DNA of 64,000 nt. It comes from Actinoplanes auranticolor (GTDB lineage Bacteria; Actinomycetota; Actinomycetes; Mycobacteriales; Micromonosporaceae). The notes below the pieces were generated by a model, which saw nothing but the letters and a program-made list of their open reading frames with translations, searched no databases and was not told the DNA's origin. Location of the stretch: contig NZ_BOQL01000054.1 in NCBI RefSeq assembly GCF_018332655.1, positions 1 to 64,000 on the forward strand, given 5' to 3'. Shown here in pieces: positions 1 to 8,218 of the stretch (the stretch's first letter is position 1; every line of letters starts with the position of its first letter). The position numbers were made by a program, and so were the translations under genes.

Positions 1-114
1 ACCTAAGCTGAGTGGCATTGGTTCATGAGCCGCCAGGCGAATGGCCGCCCTCGCCCGGCCTCGGCGGGAGCGACGGTCCGAGCCATGCAACCAGGCACGA
101 CATGACCTTGATTT

Positions 115-198
115 TGGCTCTGCTCTTGACCTTGGCCTTGATCCTGGCCTTGGCCCGTCAGGCGCTTTGATCCGTCAGGCGTCTTGGCTTGTCAGGCC
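115..198. repeat. degenerate short direct repeats downstream of dcd
   Basis: The spacer left of the dcd stop is unusually repetitive. CTTGGCC/CTTGATCC-like words alternate at about 115-155. They are followed by three GTCAGGC words at about 156, 174 and 191, spaced 17-18 bases apart. No open frame of interest uses it, and no strong hairpin is visible. It may be replication slippage debris or part of the 3' untranslated region of dcd. Confidence 0.4.
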
Positions 199-770
199 GT
201 CGGCCAGGTACGGAAGTTGTGGTGGCTGCGGCTCGGGGTCGGGCCGCGCTGGCCCTGGTAGCGCGAGCCGTAGACGGCCGAGCCGTAGGGGTGCTCCGCC
301 GGGGACGACAGGCGGAAGATGCAGAGCTGGCCGATCTTCATGCCCGGCCACAGCTTGATCGGCAGGTTGGCCACATTGGACAACTCCAGCGTCACGTGCC
401 CGGAGAAGCCCGGGTCGATGAAGCCGGCGGTCGAGTGGGTCAGCAGGCCGAGGCGGCCGAGGCTGCTCTTGCCCTCCAGGCGACCGGCGAGCTGGTCACC
501 GAGCGTGATGACTTCGAGTGTCGAGGCCAGCACGAACTCGCCCGGGTGCAGCACGAACGGCTCACCGTCGGCGGTCTCCACCTCGGCGGTCAGGTCGTCC
601 TGCTGCTCGGCCGGGTCGATGTGCGTGTACAGGTGGTTGTTGAACACGCGGAAGAAGCGGTCCAGCCGGACGTCGATGCTGGACGGCTGCATCAGCTCCG
701 GCGCGAACGGCTCGAGAGCGAGATTTTCCGACTTGATCTCGGAGACCAGGTCACGGTCGGAGAGCAGCAT
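192..770 (-). CDS. dcd: dCTP deaminase (bifunctional dCTP deaminase/dUTPase type)
   Basis: A 192-residue cytosolic enzyme that deaminates dCTP. In the actinobacterial form it also hydrolyses the resulting dUTP to dUMP, feeding thymidylate synthesis and keeping uracil out of DNA. The protein starts MLLSDRDL and carries the family core GKSSLGRLGLLTHSTAGFID, then the C-terminal YQGQRGPTPSR. Length matches the M. tuberculosis enzyme (190 residues), which is bifunctional; dual activity here is inferred from that similarity. The frame stays open upstream to 1124, but similarity begins at the ATG at 768-770. Six bases before it on the minus strand lies TATGGT, a good -10 element, so the message is probably leaderless. 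It diverges from the PPOX-fold gene at 846. Confidence 0.95.
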   Translation of the reverse strand: MLLSDRDLVSEIKSENLALEPFAPELMQPSSIDVRLDRFFRVFNNHLYTHIDPAEQQDDLTAEVETADGEPFVLHPGEFVLASTLEVITLGDQLAGRLEGKSSLGRLGLLTHSTAGFIDPGFSGHVTLELSNVANLPIKLWPGMKIGQLCIFRLSSPAEHPYGSAVYGSRYQGQRGPTPSRSHHNFRTWPTA

Positions 771-819
771 CGCCACACCATACCGACCGGCATTGGGGTG
801 CGTGTTCAGTGGTCGACTA

Positions 820-831
820 GAACATATGTTC
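820..831. promoter_or_regulatory. LexA/SOS box (Cheo-box type) between dcd and the PPOX gene
   Basis: The perfect 12-base palindrome GAACATATGTTC fits the Gram-positive LexA consensus GAAC-N4-GTTC, and the right flank GA extends the mycobacterial form. It sits immediately upstream of TATGAT (834-839), the apparent -10 of the rightward gene, so a bound repressor would block that promoter. It is about 50 bases upstream of the dcd start. LexA binding is inferred from the motif alone. Confidence 0.7.
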
Positions 832-833
832 GA

Positions 834-839
834 TATGAT
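834..839 (+). promoter_or_regulatory. -10 element of leaderless PPOX-fold gene
   Basis: TATGAT is followed by six bases and then the ATG at 846. This is the spacing of a leaderless transcript, and no Shine-Dalgarno sequence is present. Confidence 0.6.
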
Positions 840-845
840 GTTCGC

Positions 846-1361
846 ATGGCTTCCTGGTCCGAATTCGCTGCGGCTGAGCCCGAGCTCGCCGCAGCCGTCC
901 GCGCACTGCTCCAGCAGTACGGCCCCGGCATGGGCTACCTCGCGACAGTCCGCGCCGACGGCGGGCCCCGCGTGCACCCCGTGTCGCCGGTCATCACCGA
1001 CGAGGGCCTCTACTGCTTCGTGGTGAGTTCGGCAAAACGCCGCGACCTGGAACGCGACGGCCGCTACGCCCTGCACTCGTATCCACCGGAGGAGAGCGAC
1101 GACGAGGCGTACGTGACCGGCCACGCCCGCCCGGTCACCGACCCGTCAGTGATCAACCACCTGGCCGAAGCCCTCCGCGCTTCCCCCATGGTCGACTGGC
1201 GCCTGTTCGAGTTCGACATCACCACAGTCATGCTCCGCCGCCACGGCCGGGCGGGCGCCCTGCCCCTGGCCATGACCTTGCGCTACCCACCGATCACCCG
1301 ATCGTGGCGCGACCCGGCCGCCAACTTAGGCCGCCCGCTGGTCGCCGCCGCACGTTCGTAG
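846..1361 (+). CDS. pyridoxamine 5'-phosphate oxidase-fold (PPOX class) flavin/F420-type protein
   Basis: A 171-residue protein with the split-barrel PPOX core: GMGYLATVRADGGPRVHPVSP, then KRRDLERDGRYALHSYP. Members bind FMN, F420 or haem and usually act as small oxidoreductases; the substrate cannot be read here. The frame is open back to 189, but similarity begins at the ATG at 846. That start is preceded by TATGAT six bases away and by a LexA-type box, so the gene looks leaderless and DNA-damage controlled. It is divergent from dcd. The family and start are fairly secure; the cofactor is not. Confidence 0.8.
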   Translation: MASWSEFAAAEPELAAAVRALLQQYGPGMGYLATVRADGGPRVHPVSPVITDEGLYCFVVSSAKRRDLERDGRYALHSYPPEESDDEAYVTGHARPVTDPSVINHLAEALRASPMVDWRLFEFDITTVMLRRHGRAGALPLAMTLRYPPITRSWRDPAANLGRPLVAAARS

Positions 1362-1497
1362 GCACCGGCCGGCCACCGCTCTGCGTCGCGGGGCGCTGCC
1401 AGGTTCGGGAGGGAGCTGGGCCGCGCCAGGTCCGGCCGGTGCCTACTCGGGGCGGCTCCGCCACGAGACCCGGGAATCGGGTACAGTGGGGCCGCTC

Positions 1498-1571
1498 GCG
1501 GGTGTAGTTCAATGGCAGAACATCAGCTTCCCAAGCTGACAGTGCGGGTTCGATTCCCGTCACCCGCTCCA
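1498..1571 (+). tRNA. tRNA-Gly (anticodon CCC), CCA encoded
   Basis: The acceptor stem GCGGGTG (1498-1504) pairs with CACCCGC (1561-1567), followed by T and an encoded CCA. The anticodon stem TCAGC/GCTGA encloses the loop TTCCCAA with CCC at 1530-1532, and the T arm reads GCGGGTTCGATTCCCGT. Just beyond its 3' end lies a decayed integrase whose 3' end faces it, so this tRNA was probably an integration site. Confidence 0.97.
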
Positions 1572-1579
1572 CGTACGAA

Positions 1580-1615
1580 GGCTCAGGCCAGGGCATGATC
1601 CCGGACCTGGGTCTT
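1580..1615 (+). terminator. putative terminator of tRNA-Gly
   Basis: GGCTCAGG (1580-1587) can pair with CCTGGGTC (1606-1613), including G-U pairs, and a short T run follows. The stem is imperfect. Confidence 0.35.
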
Positions 1616-1633
1616 TGTCATTTCCGGCGCCGA

Positions 1634-1963
1634 TCAGTCACCGTGCCTGTCACGTCCCCCGATCAAGGTCGCGGGTGACCCGGCCCTGAGTGCGTCCAGG
1701 ATCTCCTCGCCCCGCTCTCGCACGGCGTGCTGGTGAATCAGCGCGGCACGTCTCGAGCTGTGCCCCGTCCGTGCCATGAGGTCTACCGGCTTGCACAAGT
1801 GGATGTGAGCGTGTTTCCGGTATGCCGGAGGTCGCGGAAGTGAAGCCGGGCAGCCGACCGTAGTCACCGGCCGGTCCACTTGCATATGTGCCCGCACGTC
1901 GAGGTGAAAAGCTTCAGGAATAGTGATGGTGCGATGGCAGGCATCCGTCTTGGGCGGAGTGTC
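1634..1963 (-). pseudogene. C-terminal remnant of a tyrosine-recombinase integrase
   Basis: Only the last part of a phage/AICE-type integrase survives. Reading leftwards: PPKTDACHRTITIPEAF, then (in a shifted frame) HFRDLRHTGNTL with the Arg and His of the active site, then back in the first frame DLMARTGHSSRRAALIHQHA to the stop at 1634-1636. At least two compensating indels interrupt it, and an in-frame TAA lies just upstream of 1963. The catalytic tyrosine of the usual ALIYQHA is His here (codon CAC), so even a repaired frame would be inactive. Its 3' end abuts tRNA-Gly, as expected for an element that integrated into that tRNA. Confidence 0.85.
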
Positions 1964-2098
1964 ATGAAGTTATCTGCGCAATACCCCGAATGACCTATTT
2001 CCGACGTCGACGCGCGTTGCCACCATGGACACACGGCGGCGTAGAGGCTAGTCCAAGATCAGTCCATCCGAGGTGCGCCGCGGACAGGAGGACGTGCC

Positions 2099-3037
2099 GT
2101 GCGCGGTCGGATCTGGGCATTCATTCATAGACGTCCGATCTTTGTCGTGGGACTGTCGCTAACACTGCTGGCCGGCATCGCCCTCACTCTGCTTGCCAAC
2201 TCCAACATCATCCAAACGGGGCCGGGTTTCCCCTGGAAAGGTGTACTGAATTCACTCGGGGAGGCGTTGATCGTGGCCGTCGTCCTGTCTCTTCTCGTCG
2301 ACCCTCTGGCGCAACACCAACTCGCCGTAGAGTGGGGCCGAGATCTGTACTGGTCGATCTTCAGCCCAGATGCCCCCGATGACTTCAAAGAAGGTCTGCA
2401 GGCGCTGGCGGCACCCAGCGGTTACATACGGAGATGCACCTACGAGATCAACCTCTCGCGAAGCGACAACCGCCGCGATGACACTGTCGAGCTGGAGGTG
2501 CTGGTTCGAGCTGAAGGGGTCGTGCTCGACCGGAGGGGATTCCGGCCCTTGGACACGGTCTTCGTCTTCGCCAGACATGACGGCACTCCGTCTGAATACA
2601 AGCTCTGGTCATTCCGTAGCCGGCATACCAAAGGCGTCGAATATTCTGGGCGAGATCTCCAGCTTCTCAACGCGCTCAAGATTCAGAGCAGCGGACGCAC
2701 CGTACTTGACCAGTCCACGTTGACCGATGCGGCTAAAATCCCCTTCCGGGGCGAATACGAGAACTTGCGGAAAGTCGCGACGACCCGGAGAAGATCCGAC
2801 TACTTTCCCCTGTTTCAGAACAGAGTCGTCCTGGAACAGGTGTTCCTGATTCGCGGAGACGCTGTGGACGACCTCGATATTTCGATCGTGCAGCTGGGCG
2901 GCGTGACTCTCGACAAGAATGTCGAGGTACGGCCGGACGGCTCCAAAGTCATCGAGTATCGAACGTCGGCCGTAGCTTTTCCGGGGCAGGCCAGCATGCT
3001 CGAATGGCGCCCTTGGCAGGTAGCTGACAACGCATAG
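2099..3037 (+). CDS. hypothetical two-TM membrane protein, probable cargo of decayed element
   Basis: A 312-residue protein of no family I recognise. It starts with a basic segment and two hydrophobic helices (about residues 14-34 and 52-68, the latter LIVAVVLSLLVDPL). A soluble domain of about 230 residues follows, rich in charged beta-type sequence. The GTG start at 2099 has a good ribosome site (GGAGG about 8 bases upstream). Base composition is visibly poorer in G and C than its neighbours, and it sits directly behind the integrase relic, which suggests horizontal origin. It is intact, so it may still be under selection. The function is unknown; a membrane-anchored sensor or effector is only a guess from architecture. 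Confidence 0.75.
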   Translation: MRGRIWAFIHRRPIFVVGLSLTLLAGIALTLLANSNIIQTGPGFPWKGVLNSLGEALIVAVVLSLLVDPLAQHQLAVEWGRDLYWSIFSPDAPDDFKEGLQALAAPSGYIRRCTYEINLSRSDNRRDDTVELEVLVRAEGVVLDRRGFRPLDTVFVFARHDGTPSEYKLWSFRSRHTKGVEYSGRDLQLLNALKIQSSGRTVLDQSTLTDAAKIPFRGEYENLRKVATTRRRSDYFPLFQNRVVLEQVFLIRGDAVDDLDISIVQLGGVTLDKNVEVRPDGSKVIEYRTSAVAFPGQASMLEWRPWQVADNA

Positions 3038-3094
3038 CCGGTGACGGCGTGCCACGGGCGGTTAACGCCTCCGCCAAGGCACGAGCGCGCAGGA

Positions 3095-3697
3095 TTAGTT
3101 GCGGGCGTAGGCGGCGTTGCGGATGTGAGCGAGCAGGCGAAAGGTGTCCGACGACCGGTGCCAGGCCATCCAGTCGGGCTTCTCCCGGTAGAAGCCGCGG
3201 GTGCGGTAATAGTCGACATCCGCCCGTAGCCGGCTGAGGAGAGCGCGGTCCTTCGCGTCCAGCACACCACCGTTGGCCAGGCTGCGCTCAACCAGCGGTT
3301 TCAGGCCAGGCTGCACAGCCCCTCGACTGCGGTATTCGAACTCGAGGGCGAACAAGGCCGCGGCGCGCTCCGCACCGAGCCAGAGCCACTCCCCACCGGG
3401 GGACGGCTCGTTCTTTCCGGCTGTACGCCGGCCGCAGCGTTTGGCGGCACGCCGGGTCTCCTCGTACGCCGCGCGTTCGACGAGCCACAGGTTTCTGCTT
3501 GTGGTCAACATGTCCACCGCTCGGAGCAATGCCGAGGTATCGCGCTCCAACGGGCCGGCGCACAGCTCCAGGTAGCCGAGTGACGCCTCCCATCCGATCG
3601 GGCGGTAGCGCTCCAGGCAGCCATTGAATGCGGCGAGGCGCACACCGTGCGGCAGCGAATCGTTGCGCACCCGCCGCTCATAGGTCCCGTAGCTCAC
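3095..3697 (-). CDS. hypothetical protein
   Basis: A soluble, Arg-rich, mostly helical 200-residue protein that I do not assign to a family; the C-terminus reads RLLAHIRNAAYARN. Two starts are plausible: GTG at 3697, with TACACT seven bases upstream (leaderless pattern), or ATG at 3733 without a ribosome site. I prefer 3697. It is divergent from the gene at 3764. The coding assignment rests on sustained codon bias and frame length only. Confidence 0.5.
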   Translation of the reverse strand: MSYGTYERRVRNDSLPHGVRLAAFNGCLERYRPIGWEASLGYLELCAGPLERDTSALLRAVDMLTTSRNLWLVERAAYEETRRAAKRCGRRTAGKNEPSPGGEWLWLGAERAAALFALEFEYRSRGAVQPGLKPLVERSLANGGVLDAKDRALLSRLRADVDYYRTRGFYREKPDWMAWHRSSDTFRLLAHIRNAAYARN

Positions 3698-3763
3698 CGC
3701 TGCGAGTGTAGGGAGGGAGCGATCGGACTTCATCCGACTTCGCGGTGGTAGCAGACTGGATGG

Positions 3764-4144
3764 GTGCATCCCGAGCTGGCCGCTGCCCTGGCACCGATCC
3801 TGACCGACCTCGGCCGACCCGAGGGCGTTCTTCCCGAGATCCGCGACAAGGAGTGGAACGACCTGCCCGCCACCGCGAGCGCCTACCTCTTCGCCCAGGA
3901 CGGGTCCGGGCAGGGGATCTCGGTCGCACTCGGGCAGCCGTTCCACCACCAGGTCGCCGAGCTCGCTGACCGGGTGCAGGATTGGGCGGTCGAGGCGTTG
4001 TGGTCGCTGGGCCGGCCCACCAACTGGCCGCCCTGCCCCCGTCACCCGCAGAGCCATCCGCTGGCCGCGGTCGAGAGTCAGGAGCGGGCAGTGTGGCGGT
4101 GCCCGGCCGACAATGTCGAGATCGCGGCGATCGGCGGCCTCTGA
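3764..4144 (+). CDS. conserved hypothetical protein with Cys/His-rich centre
   Basis: A 126-residue protein whose second half carries WPPCPRHPQSHPL and, some 14 residues on, VWRCPADNVEIAAIGGL. I recall this Cys/His pattern from uncharacterised actinobacterial proteins. The two Cys and three His could bind a metal, but this is not shown. The start is a GTG with CAGACT six bases upstream, so it may be leaderless. It ends 4 bases before the convergent LamG-like gene. Confidence 0.6.
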   Translation: MHPELAAALAPILTDLGRPEGVLPEIRDKEWNDLPATASAYLFAQDGSGQGISVALGQPFHHQVAELADRVQDWAVEALWSLGRPTNWPPCPRHPQSHPLAAVESQERAVWRCPADNVEIAAIGGL

Positions 4145-4148
4145 GCCC

Positions 4149-5036
4149 TCAGGCGATGGTCAGGAAGACGTTGTCGATCTGGCCGGAGAACTGGTCGTTT
4201 CCCCTGCCCGCGCCCTTGCCGCCCACCCGCAGCGGTTCCGCGTTGGCGATCGACAGGTTCGCCGGGAGCCGGACCCACGCGCGTTCCTGGCCGTCGACGA
4301 TCAAGGTCAGGCGGTCCCGGGTACGGGCGCACATCAGGTTGTGCCAGCGGCCGTCCGCCACGTCGATCAGGGGTTCCGCCCGGTAGATCTGGGTCCGGCC
4401 CGCGATCACGCAGCTCGGGTGGCCCTGCCGGTGGTCCACCTGCAGTTTGAACTGGCTCACCCCGCCCACCGAGTAGCCCTTCTGGAAGACGTTCGCGCCG
4501 TCGGCCAGGTCCCGGTGGGTCATCATGATCGACGCGCCGTAGCGCATCGGGCGGGTGCCGGGGTTGAGGGCGTCGTCGCGGAAGCCTTCGAGGATCGCGC
4601 GGGGGCACTGCCTTTCGCGGGCCAGGGTGCAGCGGGTCGGGTACTGCACGGCCAGGCCGTTGCCCTGCGGGACCAGGCTCAGGGTGCCGCCGTTCTGACC
4701 GAGCGCGCGCAGGGCGTACGCGCCGTGCGTGTCGGTCAGGGGCTGGTTCACGCCACCGTCGAACGTGTACCGGACGGTGACCGGGGACTTGGCCACTCCC
4801 ACCCGGCCGCCCGCCGGAGGTACGGCGGCGAAGCCGAGATTCGTGCTGGTGAGCACGCCGCCGGACGGGCGCGGCTGGAGGGCGACGTACTGCGAGCTGA
4901 TCCGGGATGGGGTGGTGCTGGGCTGGACCAGCTGGGCCGCGAACAGGCCGGAGCCGAGGGCGGCGGTCGCAACCAGCGCGCCGAGGGGGGTGACGCGCCG
5001 GCGTGCGCCTCGCGGGAACCGTCGAGAGTCGAACAT
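4149..5036 (-). CDS. secreted LamG/concanavalin-A-like domain protein
   Basis: A 295-residue protein with an N-terminal basic stretch and a hydrophobic segment (residues about 17-36, GALVATAALGSGLFAAQL), which is a signal peptide or anchor. A linker of about 100 residues precedes a C-terminal LamG-like jelly roll with the typical DGRWHNLMCARTRDRLTLIV segment and the ending GQIDNVFLTIA. Such domains bind carbohydrate or protein outside the cell; the ligand is unknown. Three Cys in the second half could form a disulphide. It is transcribed towards, and nearly abuts, the gene at 3764. Confidence 0.7.
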   Translation of the reverse strand: MFDSRRFPRGARRRVTPLGALVATAALGSGLFAAQLVQPSTTPSRISSQYVALQPRPSGGVLTSTNLGFAAVPPAGGRVGVAKSPVTVRYTFDGGVNQPLTDTHGAYALRALGQNGGTLSLVPQGNGLAVQYPTRCTLARERQCPRAILEGFRDDALNPGTRPMRYGASIMMTHRDLADGANVFQKGYSVGGVSQFKLQVDHRQGHPSCVIAGRTQIYRAEPLIDVADGRWHNLMCARTRDRLTLIVDGQERAWVRLPANLSIANAEPLRVGGKGAGRGNDQFSGQIDNVFLTIA

Positions 5037-5112
5037 GCGGTTATTGTCCGGATCGCCGGTTTAACTAGCGGGTACAAACTCCGTTCGAGCGCAAATGTGG
5101 GCTAAAGCACCC

Positions 5113-6138
5113 TTACGAGGTCGGCCGAACGGAGGGCTCCCCGATGACGGCGTGCAGGACGTCGTCCAGGGCGATCACGCCGAGCGGCCGCCTTCCGTCA
5201 CTCACCAGCACGATGTGCCGCCGGTCGCGCCGCATGGTCAGCAACAGGTCGGCCAGCGTCCGGTCCGGCGACACCACGGCCAGCGGGCGGATCATCTCGG
5301 CCGGCATGGGCAGGCTGCGCTGCGCTCCCTCGTACCCGAGGAGGTCCTTGACGTGCACGAAGCCCAGCACCAGCCGGGTCTCGCGCTGCACGACCGGCAG
5401 CCGCGACCGGCCGCTGCGGGTCGCCACCGCCTCGATGGTCGCCGGCGACGCGTCGTCGGCGACGGTGGTCACGCCCGCCCAGGGCTGCAGGGTGTCGGCC
5501 GCGGTCCGGTCGTTGAGGCCCAGCGCGGCGTGGATGCGGGCGTACTGCTCGGTGCCGAGCAGGCCCTCGGCCCGCGCCTGGGTGACCATGCCGGCCAGTT
5601 CCTCGGCGGTGAACACGGTCTTGACCGCGTCGGTGGCCTCGATCTTCCACAGCGACAACACCATCCGCGAGGCCCAGCGCATCGCGACCAGCAACGGCTT
5701 GGTCGCCGTGCAGAACGCGAGCATGAACGGCCCCAGCACCAGCGCGGAGCGTTCCGGGCCGGCCAGGGTGATGTTCTTCGGGACCATCTCGCCGACGACG
5801 GTGTGCAGGAAGACGACCGCGCCCAGGGCCAGCACGAAGGCCACCGGGTGGATCGCGTTCTCCGGCATCCCGATCGCGGTGAACGGGCCCTCCAGCAGGT
5901 GCGCCAGGGCCGGCTCGGCGATCGCGCCGAGGCCCAGCGAGCAGATGGTGATGCCCAGCTGGGCGCCGGCGATCATCAGGGGGATCTGGTTCATCGCCGA
6001 CAGGGCCCAGCGGGCGGGCCGGGACGTGGCGGCCAGCGGCTCGAGAGCGGTACGGCGGGAGGCGATGAGCGCGAACTCACCACCGACGAAGAGCGCGTTG
6101 CCGAGCAGCAGCACGGCGGTGACCAGCAGCTCAGTCAT
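5113..6138 (-). CDS. CNNM/CBS-domain membrane protein (CorC/HlyC family), second of a tandem pair
   Basis: A 341-residue membrane protein with an N-terminal CNNM (DUF21) domain of about four helices, including GGEFALIASRRTALEPL and the conserved VGEMVPKNITLAGPE, then a CBS pair (about residues 200-330). Relatives are implicated in Mg2+/Co2+ efflux or homeostasis. Compared with its neighbour it lacks the C-terminal CorC_HlyC transporter-associated domain. The ATG at 6138 overlaps the stop of the upstream gene by four bases, so the two are translationally coupled and may act as a hetero-oligomer. Confidence 0.85.
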   Translation of the reverse strand: MTELLVTAVLLLGNALFVGGEFALIASRRTALEPLAATSRPARWALSAMNQIPLMIAGAQLGITICSLGLGAIAEPALAHLLEGPFTAIGMPENAIHPVAFVLALGAVVFLHTVVGEMVPKNITLAGPERSALVLGPFMLAFCTATKPLLVAMRWASRMVLSLWKIEATDAVKTVFTAEELAGMVTQARAEGLLGTEQYARIHAALGLNDRTAADTLQPWAGVTTVADDASPATIEAVATRSGRSRLPVVQRETRLVLGFVHVKDLLGYEGAQRSLPMPAEMIRPLAVVSPDRTLADLLLTMRRDRRHIVLVSDGRRPLGVIALDDVLHAVIGEPSVRPTS

Positions 6139-7463
6139 CGGAACTCCGGCGGCGCAACCACCCGGACCTGCCCGATACGGTGCCGGTCGACCTCGATCAC
6201 GGTGAACTCCCACCCGTCGTCCTCGAGCGACTCACCGACGACCGGGATGTGCCCGAGCCGGGAGAGCAGGAAGCCGGCGAGCGTCTCGTACGGGCCCTCG
6301 GGCAGCCGGAAGCCGGTCTGCTCAGCCACCTCGTCCTCCCGCAGCAGCCCGTCGACCAGGAACTTCTTGTCGTCACCGGGGGCGGTCAGCCCCTCGCTGC
6401 CGGCGTCGGGGAAGTCCACGTCGTACTCGTCCGCGATCTCGCCGACCAGCTCCTCGACCAGGTCCTCGACCGTGACCACGCCGTCGGTGCCGCCGTACTC
6501 GTCGACGACGATCGCCATGTCGGCGTCAGCGGCGCGCAGGGCGGCCAGGACCTTGTCCAGGACGAGGCTCTCCGGCACCAGGACCGGCTCGCGCGCGACC
6601 GTGGACACCGCGGTGGAGGCCCGGCGCTCGGGCGGGACCCCGAGGGCGTCCGACACCCCGACCACGCCGACGACGAGGTCGAGCGTCGACTCGTACACGG
6701 GGAAGCGGGTGTGGCCGGTCTCGCGCGCCGCCTTGATGAGGTCCGCGACGCTCGCGGTGGTCTTGAGCCCGACCACGTCGACGCGCGGGGTCATCGCCTT
6801 CGCCGCGCGCTTCTCGCCGAAGCGGATCGTGCGCCGCAGCAGCGTCGCCGTCTCCGTCGGCAGCGCGCCGGCCCGGGCGCTGATCGCGGCCAGCAGGCCG
6901 AGCTCCTCGGGGGAACGGGCGCTGGCCAGCTCCTCCTGCGGCTCGATGCCCATCCGGCGGACCAGCCAGTTCGCCGAGCCGTTGAGCGTGCCGATCAGCC
7001 ACTTGAAGAGCTTGGAGAAGGCGCGCAAGGGGGCGGCGGTGGCCAGCGCGACGCGCATCGGCCGGGCCAGGGCCGCATTCTTGGGCACCAGCTCGCCGAA
7101 GAGCATGGAGACGATCGTGGCGAGCACCAGCGCGAGCACGTGCGTGACGGTCTCGGTGGCGCCACCGGCGATCGGCTCGACGGCCGGCCGGAAGAGCCGG
7201 GACAGCGCGGGCTCGGCCAGATAGCCGGTCAGCAGGGCGGTGAGGGTGATCCCGAGCTGGGTGCCGGAGAGCTGAAAGGAGAGCTCGTGCAGGGCGTTCC
7301 GGACCGTACGCGCGCGCCGGTCACCCCTGTCGGCGCGCTTGCCGATCTCCACCCGGTCGACCGTGACCAGGCCGAACTCGGCGGCGACGAAGAACGCGTT
7401 GCCCGCCGTGAGCAACGCGAAGGCAGCCAACGGGAGCACCGTCGTCAGGAGCGGGCCGTCCAT
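6135..7463 (-). CDS. CNNM/CBS/CorC_HlyC-domain membrane protein (hemolysin family)
   Basis: A 442-residue protein in three parts. The CNNM transmembrane domain (FFVAAEFGLVTVDRVEI, FGELVPKNAALARP) is followed by a CBS pair in which VVDEYGGTDGVVTVEDLVEE is the canonical second-CBS signature. A C-terminal CorC_HlyC domain follows (LPEGPYETLAGFLLSRLG). It is likely a Mg2+-linked transporter or regulator in the cytoplasmic membrane. The ATG at 7463, with a purine-rich GAGGTGA upstream, gives the normal family N-terminus; the longer frame to 7538 lacks support. It is first gene of a two-gene operon with the paralogue at 5113-6138. Confidence 0.9.
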   Translation of the reverse strand: MDGPLLTTVLPLAAFALLTAGNAFFVAAEFGLVTVDRVEIGKRADRGDRRARTVRNALHELSFQLSGTQLGITLTALLTGYLAEPALSRLFRPAVEPIAGGATETVTHVLALVLATIVSMLFGELVPKNAALARPMRVALATAAPLRAFSKLFKWLIGTLNGSANWLVRRMGIEPQEELASARSPEELGLLAAISARAGALPTETATLLRRTIRFGEKRAAKAMTPRVDVVGLKTTASVADLIKAARETGHTRFPVYESTLDLVVGVVGVSDALGVPPERRASTAVSTVAREPVLVPESLVLDKVLAALRAADADMAIVVDEYGGTDGVVTVEDLVEELVGEIADEYDVDFPDAGSEGLTAPGDDKKFLVDGLLREDEVAEQTGFRLPEGPYETLAGFLLSRLGHIPVVGESLEDDGWEFTVIEVDRHRIGQVRVVAPPEFR

Positions 7464-7555
7464 GATCGGTTCACCTCGGCCCTCATTGTGCCGGAACGCG
7501 GCATCGTGCGGGCGGTCGTGGCCGGTGCCGCGGATCACCCGGCTACCGTCGGGTC

Positions 7556-8215
7556 ATGAACCTCGCCGAAGAGTTCGTGCTGCTCGCCTACGGCGACGAC
7601 GGCGTGCCCGACACCGACAGCGTCCGCCTCGACCACGGCCTGGGTGGCGCCCTGCTGCTGGAGCTGGCGATCAGCGGCCGGGTCGGCGTCGAGGACAAGA
7701 AGGTCGTCGTGCTGGACCCGGCGGCCACCGGCGACCCGCTGGTCGATCAGGCTCTCGAGCGGATCGTGGCCGACGGCCGGCCACGCAAGCCCGCCCACTG
7801 GGTCAGGAAATTCGCCGACACCCGGAAGCCGGCCCTGGACGGGCTCGTCGACCAGGGCGTGCTGACCCGCGAGCAGGACAAGGTGCTGCTGGTCTTCCCG
7901 CGTACGCGCTATCCGGCGCCGAACGGGGTGGAGCCGGTCCCCGAGACGCAGGCGCGGCAACGGCTGACGGCAGCGGTCTCCGGGACGGGGCCGGTCGACC
8001 CGCGTACCGCTGCGCTCTGTGCCCTGGTGGCCGCGACGAACCTCGACCGCAAGGTCTTCGGCTCGCGGGACCGCAAGCGGGTCGTCGAGCGGCTCCGCGA
8101 GATCTCGGCGGGCGACTGGGCCGCCTCGGCGGTCCGGCAGACCGTCGAGGAGCTCCAGACCGCGGTCATCGTCGCGGTGGTCGCCGCCTCCACCGTGAGC
8201 GCGGCGACCTCCTGA
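7556..8215 (+). CDS. GPP34 (GOLPH3-like) family phosphoprotein
   Basis: A 219-residue protein with the GPP34 pattern: N-terminal NLAEEFVLLAYGDDG, then DHGLGGALLLELAISGRV, and a helical C-terminal half ending in a hydrophobic stretch (TAVIVAVVAASTVSAATS). The eukaryotic relative GOLPH3 binds phosphatidylinositol-4-phosphate. Actinobacterial copies are uncharacterised and are often present in several paralogues. A peripheral membrane role is an inference. It is divergent from the CNNM pair and ends four bases before the convergent Fe-S gene. Confidence 0.85.
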   Translation: MNLAEEFVLLAYGDDGVPDTDSVRLDHGLGGALLLELAISGRVGVEDKKVVVLDPAATGDPLVDQALERIVADGRPRKPAHWVRKFADTRKPALDGLVDQGVLTREQDKVLLVFPRTRYPAPNGVEPVPETQARQRLTAAVSGTGPVDPRTAALCALVAATNLDRKVFGSRDRKRVVERLREISAGDWAASAVRQTVEELQTAVIVAVVAASTVSAATS

Positions 8216-8218
8216 CCG

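Noticed and set aside
192..1124. Longer dcd frame starting at 1124
   Set aside because: The extra 118 residues run antisense to the PPOX gene and lack similarity; the normal dCTP deaminase start is at 770.
5095..7559. Long plus-strand frames opposite the CNNM genes
   Set aside because: They are shadows of high-GC third-position bias; the minus-strand products have complete domains.
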